From the NCBI RefSeq assembly GCF_031457275.1, contig NZ_JAVDWH010000001.1, positions 1,860,001-1,924,000 on the forward strand: a stretch of DNA of 64,000 bases, written 5' to 3'. Positions within the stretch are counted from its first letter, which is position 1. Every line of letters begins with the position of its first letter. A program made the translations under genes and the position numbers. Origin of the DNA: Aeromicrobium panaciterrae. GTDB taxonomy: Bacteria; Actinomycetota; Actinomycetes; Propionibacteriales; Nocardioidaceae. The notes below the pieces were generated by a model. It was not told the origin of the DNA and did not search any database. It saw only the letters and a program-made list of their open reading frames with translations. This document shows positions 1 through 11,159 of the stretch, piece by piece.

Positions 1-479
1 GCGGCGGCGCCGGATTCGCCGGCGAGGTCGGGCACATGCCGATCGGCGACGAATCCTCGGTATGCGGGTGCGGTCGCACCGGCTGCTGGGAAGCCTCAGT
101 CGGCCTTCGCGCCATGCTCAAGGCAGTCGGCATGGACGAGAGCGAGACTCCGCTGAGTACGGCCGTGTCGGTCGCCGAGCGCGCAGCTGAGGATGCAGGC
201 ATCCGTGCCGCCCTGGCCGAGCTCGGCACGAACCTCGGCACCGGACTCGCCACGCTGGCGACTGTCATCGATCCGTCTGTCATCGTCCTGGGCGGCTATT
301 TCGTACCGCTTGGCCAGTACGTCGTGCCCGCGGCCGAGACGGTGCTCGCTGCCCGGCTGCCGGCAGCTGACAAGCACCTGCCGGAGATACGGCTCAGCTC
401 ACTCGGCATTCACGCCGCTGCACTCGGGGCCGCAGAGGGATCACTGGCCGGCGTCTACGCCGGCGCCGTGTCGATCTAG
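1..479 (+). CDS. ROK-family protein, C-terminal part (5' truncated by window edge)
   Basis: The frame is open from base 3, so the gene begins outside the window. The visible part has the GEVGH segment and the zinc loop VCGCGRTGCWE, then glycine-rich LGTNLGTGLATL and VLGGYF strands that close the second actin-like lobe of ROK proteins. Family members are sugar kinases or sugar-responsive repressors, and the missing N-terminus prevents a decision. Its similarity to the complete ROK regulator converging on it (7 bp between stop codons) favours a repressor. Family membership is secure, the exact role is not. Confidence 0.85.
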   Translation, partial: GGAGFAGEVGHMPIGDESSVCGCGRTGCWEASVGLRAMLKAVGMDESETPLSTAVSVAERAAEDAGIRAALAELGTNLGTGLATLATVIDPSVIVLGGYFVPLGQYVVPAAETVLAARLPAADKHLPEIRLSSLGIHAAALGAAEGSLAGVYAGAVSI

Positions 480-486
480 GGCGTGT

Positions 487-1710
487 CTAGGACGCGAGAA
501 CACTCTCGACGTCGTGGCAGGCGGTTGCAAGGCATGCGACGGGATCTCTGAGGAGCGCACCGAAGGCGAGTTCGGCAGCACCCAACAACACTGAGTCACC
601 GCCCAGGCCAGGAACGCTCACCTTCACCAGTTCTCGGGGCGCGGTCAGTGCATGTGCGCCCAGTCCCGCATCCACGTCCTCGCTGACCAGCGGGTAGAGC
701 GCACGCAGGTAGCCACCCAGCACGATCACTCTTGGGTTGAGCAAGTTGACCGCGGCGGCGAGCCCACGTCCCAGGTTGCGTCCAACAGTGCGCAGATCGG
801 GCGAGGCTTCGCTGACGCCGTTGAGGAACTCGTCCAGCGCGGCAACTCGATCGGGTGGACAGCCGACGGCGAGTGCGATCGCCGGAGCACCTATTTCTGT
901 TTCCCAGCAACCGCGGCTACCGCAGTGACAGAGTTTGCCGTCCGGGGTGAACGGCAGGTGGCCGATCTCGCCTGCGTAGCCGCCGGATCCTTCGAGCGGC
1001 CTGCCACCAACGATCACGCCGGCACCGACGCCAACCTCACCAGACAGATAGATGAGGTCATCGACGCCAACTCCTGCACCGCGAAGGTGCTCAGCGAGCG
1101 CACCGAGGTCGGCATCGTTGCCGAGCACCGGGCGCCCGGGGGTGGTGATCCGGTCCGCGAGAATCTGGGCGAATGGCACGTCATGCCAGCCGAGGTTGGG
1201 CGCGAACCGTACGAGTCCGTCTTCCGCGCGGATGATGCCGGGAACGCTGACGCCGATCCCGACCAACGCCGCGTCGGCTTTGACGTCCTTGACGACGAGT
1301 CGCATGAGCTCGACGACGGAGTCTCCAATCGCCTCCGGATCATGCGAAGACGGGATCGGTCCAGTCGCTCGCGCCTCGACGGCACCGCCGATGCCGACCC
1401 GAGCAACCGTCAATCCGTCGACTCGCACGTCCGTGGCGAGTACGTACGCACCAGCACGCGTACGTACGTCCACTGACGGTCGTCCTGCGCTGATGCGCGT
1501 GCCGGACGGCTTGACCTGCTCAGTAAGACCCAACGACTCGAGCTCGGTGACCAACCCCGCGATCGTGCTGCGGTTGAGTCCCATACGAGCCGTCAGCTCG
1601 GCGCGCGAAATGCGCCCTGCGCGGTGCACATGCCCCAGAACGGTGCCCAGGTTGTGTCGCCGCACATCCTCCTGGTTTGTTCCGACGCCAGTGCGTCCCG
1701 CGGAGGGCAT
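487..1710 (-). CDS. ROK-family transcriptional repressor (XylR/NagC type)
   Basis: A 407-residue protein that probably represses the upstream sugar ABC operon until its sugar ligand binds. Residues about 15-70 form a winged helix-turn-helix (ISRAELTARMGLNRSTIAGL). Residues about 85-400 are the ROK sugar-kinase-like fold, with LGNDADLGALAE near 197-208 and the zinc motif H-x9-CHCGSRGCWE (C261, C263, C268). It is the last gene of the operon, starting 5 bp after the permease stop without a clear ribosome site, so translational coupling is likely. A GTG seven codons in is a possible alternative start. The ligand (xylose or a related sugar) is inferred only from the transporter. Confidence 0.88.
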   Translation of the reverse strand: MPSAGRTGVGTNQEDVRRHNLGTVLGHVHRAGRISRAELTARMGLNRSTIAGLVTELESLGLTEQVKPSGTRISAGRPSVDVRTRAGAYVLATDVRVDGLTVARVGIGGAVEARATGPIPSSHDPEAIGDSVVELMRLVVKDVKADAALVGIGVSVPGIIRAEDGLVRFAPNLGWHDVPFAQILADRITTPGRPVLGNDADLGALAEHLRGAGVGVDDLIYLSGEVGVGAGVIVGGRPLEGSGGYAGEIGHLPFTPDGKLCHCGSRGCWETEIGAPAIALAVGCPPDRVAALDEFLNGVSEASPDLRTVGRNLGRGLAAAVNLLNPRVIVLGGYLRALYPLVSEDVDAGLGAHALTAPRELVKVSVPGLGGDSVLLGAAELAFGALLRDPVACLATACHDVESVLAS

Positions 1711-1715
1711 GCGAC

Positions 1716-2981
1716 TCAGCCGAGACCTGTTGCGGACCGCCGCCTGCGCGAGATCGCGTCGACGCTGGCCGCGAGCAGAAGCACGCCGCCGGTCACGAGG
1801 AAGGTGATGTACGACTTCTGCGCCAGCAGACCCAGGCCGTTGGCGATCGTCGCGATCACGAGACCACCGATCACCGCATCGCTGGCCTTGCCCTTGCCGC
1901 CGAACAAGCTCGTTCCGCCGATGACAGCCGCGCCAACAGCGAACAGCAGCGTGTAGCTACCGCCCGACGAGGTCGAGACCTTGCCAACGTACGACGCCTG
2001 GACGATGCCGCTCAGCGCCGCCATCGCGGAGCAGATGATGAACACCGAGATACGAATGCGGTCGACGTTGATGCCGGCTCGACGGGCGGCTTCGGGATTG
2101 CCGCCAACGGCATAGACGTGCCGGCCCCAGCTCGTACGGCCGAGCATGAACGTCCAGAAGACCAGAAGAACTATGACCATCGGCAGGACATACGGAATGC
2201 CCTTGATGGGGAAGGTCGGGTTGACGCTGCGGTTCTGATTGAGCACATATGTCACGACGAGCAGCACTGTCGCTACGACAGCGATCTGCACCGCGACGAG
2301 AGCCAACGGCTGGTGCTGCAGACCAAGAGAGACCTTGCGCCGGTGTTGCAGCAGCCTCAGCACGGTGAGCACGGCGATGAGCACAACGGCGGAGATCCAA
2401 CCTGCTGCCACGCTCATGTTGTCATTGGCGATGCCGCTAATCACGTCCTGATCGATACGGACGGAGCCGCCCTCGCCAATCAGCCAGAGGGCCACGCCCT
2501 GCAGGGCGAGGAAGTACGCCAGCGTGACGACGAACGACGGAATGCCGAGCTTCGCCACGAGGAGTCCGATGGACAAGCCGATCGCCGCTCCGAACAGCAT
2601 TGCCGCGAGCACCGCGACGACCCAGTTCTGGGTGTGCTCCACCATCAGGACACCCATGACACATGCGGACACACCGCCCGCAAAGCCGGCCGACAGGTCG
2701 ATCTCGCCCAGCAGTAGGACCATGACCAGCCCCATCGCGAGGATGATGATCGAGCCAGACTGGGTGATCAGGTTCGCCATGTTGAGGTTCGAAAGGAACC
2801 GATCGTTGGCGAAGTTGAAGACGATGAACAGGACTACGAGACCCGCGATCGAGGGAAGAGCGCCCATGTCGCCACCACGCACGCGGGTGATGTAGGCGCG
2901 CACGGACTCACCCAACGTGTTGGACTGGGTGAGGTCGGACGCGAAGCCCGCCTCTTCGGAATCGGTGATGATGTCGGTCAT
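1716..2981 (-). CDS. Sugar ABC transporter permease, CUT2 family (XylH-like)
   Basis: A 421-residue integral membrane protein with about ten hydrophobic segments. It should form the homodimeric channel of a ribose/xylose-type (CUT2) importer. The loop GGTSLFGGKG close to the C-terminus is typical of these permeases and contacts the ATPase. The N-terminus is long and polar (about 55 residues), as in XylH-like members. The start overlaps the ATPase stop by ATGA and is therefore coupled to it. Substrate assignment rests on resemblance of the binding protein to XylF. Confidence 0.88.
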   Translation of the reverse strand: MTDIITDSEEAGFASDLTQSNTLGESVRAYITRVRGGDMGALPSIAGLVVLFIVFNFANDRFLSNLNMANLITQSGSIIILAMGLVMVLLLGEIDLSAGFAGGVSACVMGVLMVEHTQNWVVAVLAAMLFGAAIGLSIGLLVAKLGIPSFVVTLAYFLALQGVALWLIGEGGSVRIDQDVISGIANDNMSVAAGWISAVVLIAVLTVLRLLQHRRKVSLGLQHQPLALVAVQIAVVATVLLVVTYVLNQNRSVNPTFPIKGIPYVLPMVIVLLVFWTFMLGRTSWGRHVYAVGGNPEAARRAGINVDRIRISVFIICSAMAALSGIVQASYVGKVSTSSGGSYTLLFAVGAAVIGGTSLFGGKGKASDAVIGGLVIATIANGLGLLAQKSYITFLVTGGVLLLAASVDAISRRRRSATGLG

Positions 2982-3757
2982 GAGGTCACAGCCTTCGTGG
3001 CGGGGCCGGCAATGCCAGCGGACTGGCCGGTCGTGATGAGCTCGACGACCTGCGTCGACGTCACATCCTTGGTGGCGACGTCTGCAGCGACCCGGCCGAG
3101 ATAGAGCGCCGTGATCCGGTCAGCGACCTCGAACACATCGGTCAGGTTGTGCGAGATCAGCAGCACGCCCACGCCGGAGTCGGCGAGACGACGCACGAGG
3201 TCGAGCACCTGACGGGTCTGCGCGACACCCAGGGCCGCCGTGGGTTCGTCGAGCAATACGACCTTGGAGTTCCACAGCACTGACTTGGCAATCGCTACGG
3301 TCTGCCGCTGGCCGCCTGACAGGCTCGCGACGCTCTGGCGCACGGACTTGACGGTGCGGACCGAGAGCGAGGTGAGTGCCTCGCGGGCTTTGGACTCCAT
3401 TGTCGTCTCGTCGAGGACGAGGCCGTTCTTCTTCTCGCGGCCGAGGAACATGTTCTCGACGATGTCGAGGTTCTCGCACAGGGCAAGGTCCTGGTAGACG
3501 ACCTCGATGCCGAGCGCCGCAGCGTCTTTGGCGCTGGTGACGTGCTGGGGCTTTCCTTCGAAGAAGTATTCGCCCGTGTCTGCCGGGTAGATGCCGGCGA
3601 TTGCCTTGACCAGCGTCGACTTGCCGGCGCCGTTGTCACCGACGAGGGCGGTGACTTCACCGGGATAGATGGCGAGGTCGACGTCGTGGAGGACGTGGGC
3701 GACGCCGAAGCTTTTGTTGATTCCGCGCAGATGAAGGATCGGCGACTTTTCACTCAT
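2978..3757 (-). CDS. Sugar ABC transporter ATP-binding protein, CUT2 family (single-domain XylG-like)
   Basis: A 259-residue ATPase that powers the sugar importer. Walker A is GDNGAGKST (40-48), the signature is LSGGQ (146-150), and Walker B is VVLLDEP (166-172), with the switch histidine in LLISHN. Most XylG, RbsA and MglA proteins are about 500 residues with two fused ATPase domains. This one has a single domain and should act as a homodimer, an arrangement also seen in other actinobacteria. A strong ribosome site, GGAAGG, lies 6 nt before the ATG. A large hairpin separates it from the upstream binding-protein gene. Confidence 0.9.
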   Translation of the reverse strand: MSEKSPILHLRGINKSFGVAHVLHDVDLAIYPGEVTALVGDNGAGKSTLVKAIAGIYPADTGEYFFEGKPQHVTSAKDAAALGIEVVYQDLALCENLDIVENMFLGREKKNGLVLDETTMESKAREALTSLSVRTVKSVRQSVASLSGGQRQTVAIAKSVLWNSKVVLLDEPTAALGVAQTRQVLDLVRRLADSGVGVLLISHNLTDVFEVADRITALYLGRVAADVATKDVTSTQVVELITTGQSAGIAGPATKAVTS

Positions 3758-3812
3758 GACGTACCTTCCGAGAGTGCAGTGTTCGTGACGTGGCGATGCT
3801 ACTCACAGCGTT

Positions 3813-3850
3813 GGGTGTGACCTTCCGGAGTGTCCCGGAAGATCACACCC
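3813..3850 (-). terminator. Intercistronic hairpin between binding-protein and ATPase genes
   Basis: Arms GGGTGTGA plus CTTCCGG (3813-3828) pair with CCGGAAG plus TCACACCC (3835-3850) around a 6-nt loop, with one C/A mismatch. No U-tract follows, so it is more likely a partial terminator or an RNA-stabilising stem that lets the binding protein be made in excess over the ATPase and permease. The structure is seen in the sequence; the role is inferred. Confidence 0.7.
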
Positions 3851-3857
3851 GTTGCTG

Positions 3858-4937
3858 TTAGCTGATGCCAGCGTCAGTGCACAGCTTGGCGAAGTCGCCA
3901 GTGCACACGTCCGAGGCCTTCATGTCGCCAGCCTCGATCGGAGCACCGACGTTCGACTTGTCGACAGCAACCGGATCGAGCAGGACCGCCGGCACATCAC
4001 GCTTGCCGGTGTCGTCCTTGACTGTGCCAGTCGTCGCAGCCTTGTCGCCGTTGACCATGGCGATGGCAGCCTCAGCAAGCGCACCAGCCTGGCCCGTTGC
4101 CGACTTCGCGATCGTCATGCACTGAGTGCCCGCAAGGATGTTCTGCAGACCCTCAACTGTCGCGTCCTGACCAGTGACGGGGACCTTGCCGGCCTGACCG
4201 TTCTTCTTCAGGATCGAGATAACACCGCCGGCGAGGCCGTCGTTGGCGGCGTACACACCGTCAACCTTGCCGTCGACCTTGGTGTAGAGCTGCTCGAAGA
4301 TCGTGACGGCCTTCTCGTTGTCCCAGTCCGGGACAGCCTGCTCGGCAACGTTCTTGTACGTCGAGATCTTGTCGAGAACGCTGTGCGCACCCTGCGAGAA
4401 CAACGTGGCGTTGTTGTCGGTCGGCGAGCCGTTCAGGTAGATGATGTTGGCATCCTTTTCTCCGAGGCACTTGGCGAGACCTTCACCCTGGAGGGCGCCG
4501 ACCTTCGCGTTGTCGTAGGAGATGTAGACATCGGCCGAACCACCAAGGGTGAGGCGGTCGTAGTCGATGGTCTTGACGCCCTGCTTGGCCGCCTTCTCCT
4601 CGATTGCCGCACCCGAGTCAGAGTCGAGGTTGACGATCGCGAGGACCGTCACGCCGTCGGCGATCATGCCGTCAGCAATGGTGGCCATCTTGTCTGCGTC
4701 ACCCTCAGCGTTCTGGATGTCGTAGTCGACTCCAGCAGCCTTGAATGCCTTCTCGAGAGCCGGACGGTCAGCGGATTCCCACCGAACCGAGGACTTCGTG
4801 TCGGGAAGGATGACGCCGATCTTGCCGTCTGCCTTGCCGCCGCCGTCACTTCCACCGCTGTCAGAGCTGCCACAGCCAGCGAGCGCGAGGGTCGCACCCA
4901 TGACTGTCGCAAGTACCAGATTGCGTGTCCGCTTCAC
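3858..4937 (-). CDS. Sugar-binding lipoprotein of CUT2 ABC transporter (XylF-like)
   Basis: A 359-residue periplasmic-binding-type lipoprotein that captures the sugar outside the membrane. I chose the GTG at 4937 because AGGAGG lies 8 nt upstream and the product then begins KRTRNLVLATVMG with the lipobox LAGC (lipid-modified C22). The longer open frame upstream would place polar residues before the signal. Family features include DYDRL, YISYDNAKVG and YLNGSPTDNNA, all typical of XylF/ChvE-like proteins. It is the first gene of the operon binding protein, ATPase, permease, repressor, and has a palindromic operator about 70 bp upstream. Confidence 0.9.
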   Translation of the reverse strand: MKRTRNLVLATVMGATLALAGCGSSDSGGSDGGGKADGKIGVILPDTKSSVRWESADRPALEKAFKAAGVDYDIQNAEGDADKMATIADGMIADGVTVLAIVNLDSDSGAAIEEKAAKQGVKTIDYDRLTLGGSADVYISYDNAKVGALQGEGLAKCLGEKDANIIYLNGSPTDNNATLFSQGAHSVLDKISTYKNVAEQAVPDWDNEKAVTIFEQLYTKVDGKVDGVYAANDGLAGGVISILKKNGQAGKVPVTGQDATVEGLQNILAGTQCMTIAKSATGQAGALAEAAIAMVNGDKAATTGTVKDDTGKRDVPAVLLDPVAVDKSNVGAPIEAGDMKASDVCTGDFAKLCTDAGIS

Positions 4938-5006
4938 ACAGACCGCCTCCTCATTCTCCAGTAGTGCGTCACGCGATGGACATGAGTTGGTCATCGGCGC
5001 GCAATT

Positions 5007-5026
5007 GTTGTTTGAAACAACGTATA
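5007..5026 (-). promoter_or_regulatory. Probable ROK operator overlapping the sugar operon promoter
   Basis: GTTGTTT-G-AAACAAC (5007-5021) is a perfect 7+7 palindrome around one base. On the minus strand it directly follows, and shares one base with, a -10-like TATACG (5021-5026), so a bound repressor would cover the transcription start. The ROK protein encoded at the end of the operon is the obvious candidate. The pairing of protein and site is inferred. Confidence 0.65.
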
Positions 5027-5104
5027 GCGTGATCGCCGTCACGTCCAGCCTCGCAGACAACAAATTCTTTCAGGCGTGTCGCGGCCTGATTCGGGCAACG
5101 CAAA

Positions 5105-5134
5105 AGGGGCACCATCGTCGCCGATGATGCCCCT
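5105..5134 (-). terminator. Intrinsic terminator of aconitase gene
   Basis: On the minus strand AGGGGCATCATCG pairs with CGATGGTGCCCCT through 13 pairs (one G-U) with a short loop, followed by TTTTGCG. It sits 15 bp after the acnA stop codon. Confidence 0.8.
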
Positions 5135-5148
5135 GACCTGCGGTGATG

Positions 5149-7812
<2,664 letters not shown>

Positions 7813-7907
7813 GGTTTTCTCCTTCGCGCTGTCAGGTCCCATCCTGCCCAGCATCCGCTCGGAATGCATGGTCAGGTTGCCCTAACTAGCCAATCTCATT
7901 CGAACTG

Positions 7908-7934
7908 TCTTGATATCAAGATACATGATATCGA
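7908..7934 (-). promoter_or_regulatory. Double GATATC-centred operator upstream of acnA
   Basis: TCTTGATATCAAGA (7908-7921) is a perfect 14-bp palindrome. A second GATATC lies 15 bp away (7927-7932) inside the weaker CATGATATCGAG. Both are about 100 bp upstream of the acnA start and just beyond the RDD gene. MarR-type regulators such as Streptomyces TamR are known to control aconitase genes. I infer, but cannot show, a similar factor here. Confidence 0.6.
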
Positions 7935-7940
7935 GATGTT

Positions 7941-8627
7941 CTAGAACACGCGCGGGAACTGCAACAAGAACGGCGAGAAGAAGAAGATGTAAAGCAGCGC
8001 GACTCCAAGAACTCCCGCGACACCGGCTACGTCCAGCGCAACCAGAGCACGGCGCCGACTCGAAGCTGTGACTGCGTCAGCGCCTTCAGCACGTACGACC
8101 TTGGTGCGGGTGACCCAGTCGGCAAACCCTCGTCCTGTCGGCAGGAGCAGCGGAATCAGGATCACGAGAAGCGCAAGATAGGCCGCTCCCCCGAAATGCC
8201 AACTCTCCGGAGTCAAGCGTCGCAACGCCGTGGGCAAGCCGATCGGGATGGCGGCAACCGAGAGATCGACCAGTGCTGCCATGACGAGTCCACGGAGCAG
8301 GCCTCTCCACGGACCGGTCGGCGCGTCATCGCCGACATCGACCACTTTGAGGCCCATCCGGTGCTTGCCGATGCTGTGGCCACGGATGCCCTGGCGCAGT
8401 CCGTTGTTCCAGATCAGAAACAGCTCTCCGGCAATGAGACCGCTGAGCAGGAGATCGTCCGAGAGGCTGATCGTCCAGAAGTCGCTGGTGCTGTCGGCGA
8501 CCAGAGCATGCACTCCTCGACCGGCAAAATACAGCAGCGCGCCGATCGTGAAAGCGAGGCTGAACAGCAGTGCATCCTGCACGAGCGCGTCGCGCCGCAA
8601 CTGCTTTGTCGTACGGAACTCGTCCAT
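7941..8627 (-). CDS. RDD-family membrane protein
   Basis: A 228-residue protein with four or five hydrophobic stretches. The RDD character is seen in the N-terminal MDEFRTTKQLRRDALVQDAL leading into the first membrane segment, and in a central IGKHRMGLKVVDV loop typical of the family. RDD proteins are small membrane proteins of mostly unknown function; a few are ion or proton antiporters. It starts 9 bp after the stop of the large zinc-ribbon membrane protein, so the two are probably co-transcribed. The sequence TAGGACAGTTCTATG at the junction can be read as a weak AGGA ribosome site or a -10 hexamer. Confidence 0.75.
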   Translation of the reverse strand: MDEFRTTKQLRRDALVQDALLFSLAFTIGALLYFAGRGVHALVADSTSDFWTISLSDDLLLSGLIAGELFLIWNNGLRQGIRGHSIGKHRMGLKVVDVGDDAPTGPWRGLLRGLVMAALVDLSVAAIPIGLPTALRRLTPESWHFGGAAYLALLVILIPLLLPTGRGFADWVTRTKVVRAEGADAVTASSRRRALVALDVAGVAGVLGVALLYIFFFSPFLLQFPRVF

Positions 8628-8636
8628 AGAACTGTC

Positions 8637-11135
8637 CTACCGCATGGAAGCCACATATGTGGTGACGGCGCGACCGTTGCGGACACGGTCTTCCCACGTG
8701 ACGCCGGCGCCAAGCAACAGCGTGCCGGCCGATGCGATCAGCACCCAGCGAGGCAGGGCGAGTGCAAGTGGTCCGACGTTCACGATCACGAGCAGGAGCA
8801 GGATCGCCGCACCGATGATGAACGGCGCCTTCCACTTCTTGGCAACCCCGATCGCCAGGGAGACAAACGCACCAATGCCGAGCAGCAACGCTCGGAGTCC
8901 CGTCGGCTCGTCCAGCGCGAGCGGAAGGCTCGGCAACAGAGCGAGTAGGAGTCCTGACCCGAGTGCTCTGACTGTGGTGACCTCGGGCTTGCCGCGCATC
9001 CACCACAGACCGGCCACCAGGAGTACGGCACCGAACGGGAGCGTGTAGGCCTCGACCGTCTCGACATCGCTCGCCACAAGGCGCAGTACGTACGCGAATC
9101 CGAGGGCACCGAATCCGACCCAACGGAAGTAGGGTCGATCCGGGGCGAACAGCGAGATCAACGAGACAGACGCACCGAGAACCGTCCAGATTGCGGCGAG
9201 CCAGCCGAGGGACACATCGCCCACGCTGGCAATACCGATGCCGGCGGTTGCAACCAGGAGCGTCGCAGCTTCGACTCCACGGCGGCCGATCACCGACCGC
9301 AGCTGCAAGGAAGCAACAGCGAGACCGACGCCGGCGGCGATGACCAGCGACAGCGCGATGTACCGATCGGGTTGATCTGCCAGATCGGTCGCGATGCCAA
9401 CGGCTCCGAGAACCCAACCAGCGGCCGCGAACGCAGTCAGTTCTCGCCGCCATTCGTCCTTGGACCGGATCACTATTGCGGCGAGCACGGCGGAAGCGAT
9501 GAGCCAGACGACGAGGGTCGCTGACCGCGAGGGCAGTGGCAGCACGGGAGCCAGTGCAACGACTGTTGGACCGACCAGACTCCAAGCGAGGTTGTCGCGA
9601 GGCGGAGCTTCGGACAACGCAGCGCCCAATGCGATTGCCACGAGTGCCGTGACAGTGAAAGGCACCTCGCCCGCGGCCAGCCCAACCATGGCGCCGATCA
9701 GGGCGATGAGCATGGCTGCTGGCGCGAGCCACGTACGTACGGACTTGGCCTCTGGCCACCATCGGACAAGGAAGACACCGACCGTGAGAGCGCCGAAGAC
9801 GATCGCCGCGAGCCACCACGGGCCTGGACTCTCGTCGATGCTGGTTGGACGCGACCAAAACTCCTTCAACCCGTCCATCGAATCGAAGGATTCCCCGACC
9901 AGCGATCCGAATGGCTCAAGCCATGCCAGAGCGGCAACGGCGAGTCCTGTGCCGAGAATCCCCGTGCCGACGCGTGCACCGGCCGACCACGGGTCGACTC
10001 GCCTGAGCACCAGCCCGCCAAGAACGACCAGCCCGGCCACGGCGAGCATGGCTCCGCGACCTTCGTTGCCCGTTTCCACCGGCAGGATGATCAGCGTCGC
10101 CAGACCCAGCACGGCGATCGTAGAGGCAACGAGTGCGGCGCGACGTTCAATGATGCCGACGGCAATCGTGAGCAGGACGACCACAAGCAATGGAAGACCA
10201 TGGCGCTCGTTGAAGAGCTGCGTGGCACTGGGGTTCTCAAACGCCTCGACCAACGCCGAGATCGCCAAAACAGCCACGCCAGCAGCACCCGCGAGCGCGA
10301 GCAGGATCGACGTGAGTTGGTGCTTGAGTTTGAGCGCGACGAGCAGGAACACGACCACGAATGCAGCGGCGACCAGGCCTGACCAGAACGGGGTCCAGTC
10401 GGCGTCATCGAAGAGCTGGACACCGATCGCCACTGCGCCGACCCAGGGAGCGACACCCGCGAGGACCATCGGCGCGACCAGTCCCCCAACGGCTACGCCA
10501 TCTTTGTTGGGGGGACCCCCATCTGTGCCGTCGAGGCGCGGCTTGGCCCAATGCACGACAAACGAGCCGACCGCGAACATCACGGTCGACCAGCCAGCTG
10601 CCGCGGCAACCGGTGACAACGCATCCAGACCGAACAGGCCCTGATCCCAAGCCGCGAACCAGTCGACTGTCACGAGTCCAAGGAACACCGTCCACAACGC
10701 CTCAGCCGATGCCCTCAGACCGCGACGAGTGATGAAGGTGGCGAGAAGCCCGACCACCGCAGTGAACGCCAGCAACACAAGCGCACGACCGGTGACACCG
10801 AGCGACCCCCACGACACGGAGACGAAGATGATCCCCGCGACGAGGATGAAGAGCGCGCCGAGTGCCAACAGGATCGAACCAGTCGACATCTTGCGGCGAA
10901 CTTGAGGATCCAGACGCTCAGGCGCCTTGGGAAGGGTGACCGCCTGGATTTCCGGCGTTGGAATCGGCGCAATCGTTGAGCGCGCCTGTTCCAGCAGCTT
11001 GTCAGCGTGAAGCAACGTCTGCCACAACTCTCGCGCAGCCTGTGAGTTGAGGTCGAACCCGCACTTCGTGCAGATCGATCGCCCACTGATCGGGGCGGCG
11101 CAGCTCGGGCACACGGACGGATCGGCGAAGCGCAT
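8637..11135 (-). CDS. Large polytopic membrane protein with N-terminal zinc ribbon (SCO7613-like)
   Basis: 832 residues. The start has a zinc ribbon, CPSCAAPISGRSICTKC (two CxxC pairs), then about 80 mostly polar residues, then a very hydrophobic region of some 20 or more predicted membrane segments rich in Ala, Leu and Val running to the C-terminus. No catalytic motif is visible. Its build resembles actinobacterial proteins annotated by the SCO7613 C-terminal domain, whose function is unknown. That match is from memory and was not searched. It is followed closely by the RDD gene. The cytosolic zinc ribbon could dock a partner. Confidence 0.7.
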   Translation of the reverse strand: MRFADPSVCPSCAAPISGRSICTKCGFDLNSQAARELWQTLLHADKLLEQARSTIAPIPTPEIQAVTLPKAPERLDPQVRRKMSTGSILLALGALFILVAGIIFVSVSWGSLGVTGRALVLLAFTAVVGLLATFITRRGLRASAEALWTVFLGLVTVDWFAAWDQGLFGLDALSPVAAAAGWSTVMFAVGSFVVHWAKPRLDGTDGGPPNKDGVAVGGLVAPMVLAGVAPWVGAVAIGVQLFDDADWTPFWSGLVAAAFVVVFLLVALKLKHQLTSILLALAGAAGVAVLAISALVEAFENPSATQLFNERHGLPLLVVVLLTIAVGIIERRAALVASTIAVLGLATLIILPVETGNEGRGAMLAVAGLVVLGGLVLRRVDPWSAGARVGTGILGTGLAVAALAWLEPFGSLVGESFDSMDGLKEFWSRPTSIDESPGPWWLAAIVFGALTVGVFLVRWWPEAKSVRTWLAPAAMLIALIGAMVGLAAGEVPFTVTALVAIALGAALSEAPPRDNLAWSLVGPTVVALAPVLPLPSRSATLVVWLIASAVLAAIVIRSKDEWRRELTAFAAAGWVLGAVGIATDLADQPDRYIALSLVIAAGVGLAVASLQLRSVIGRRGVEAATLLVATAGIGIASVGDVSLGWLAAIWTVLGASVSLISLFAPDRPYFRWVGFGALGFAYVLRLVASDVETVEAYTLPFGAVLLVAGLWWMRGKPEVTTVRALGSGLLLALLPSLPLALDEPTGLRALLLGIGAFVSLAIGVAKKWKAPFIIGAAILLLLVIVNVGPLALALPRWVLIASAGTLLLGAGVTWEDRVRNGRAVTTYVASMR

Positions 11136-11159
11136 GCCTCACTCTGGCACGGAGTTCGC

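Noticed and set aside
1438..1475. GTACGTACG tandem motif as a repeat element
   Set aside because: It lies inside the ROK regulator reading frame and is an instance of the general GTACG abundance, not a distinct element.
4938..5063. Longer start for the sugar-binding lipoprotein
   Set aside because: It would bury the signal peptide behind 42 polar residues and run through the operator; AGGAGG precedes the GTG at 4937.
9394..10644. 416-codon frame on the plus strand opposite the large membrane protein
   Set aside because: Ser/Thr/Ala-rich shadow of a strongly hydrophobic frame; no ribosome site or motif.
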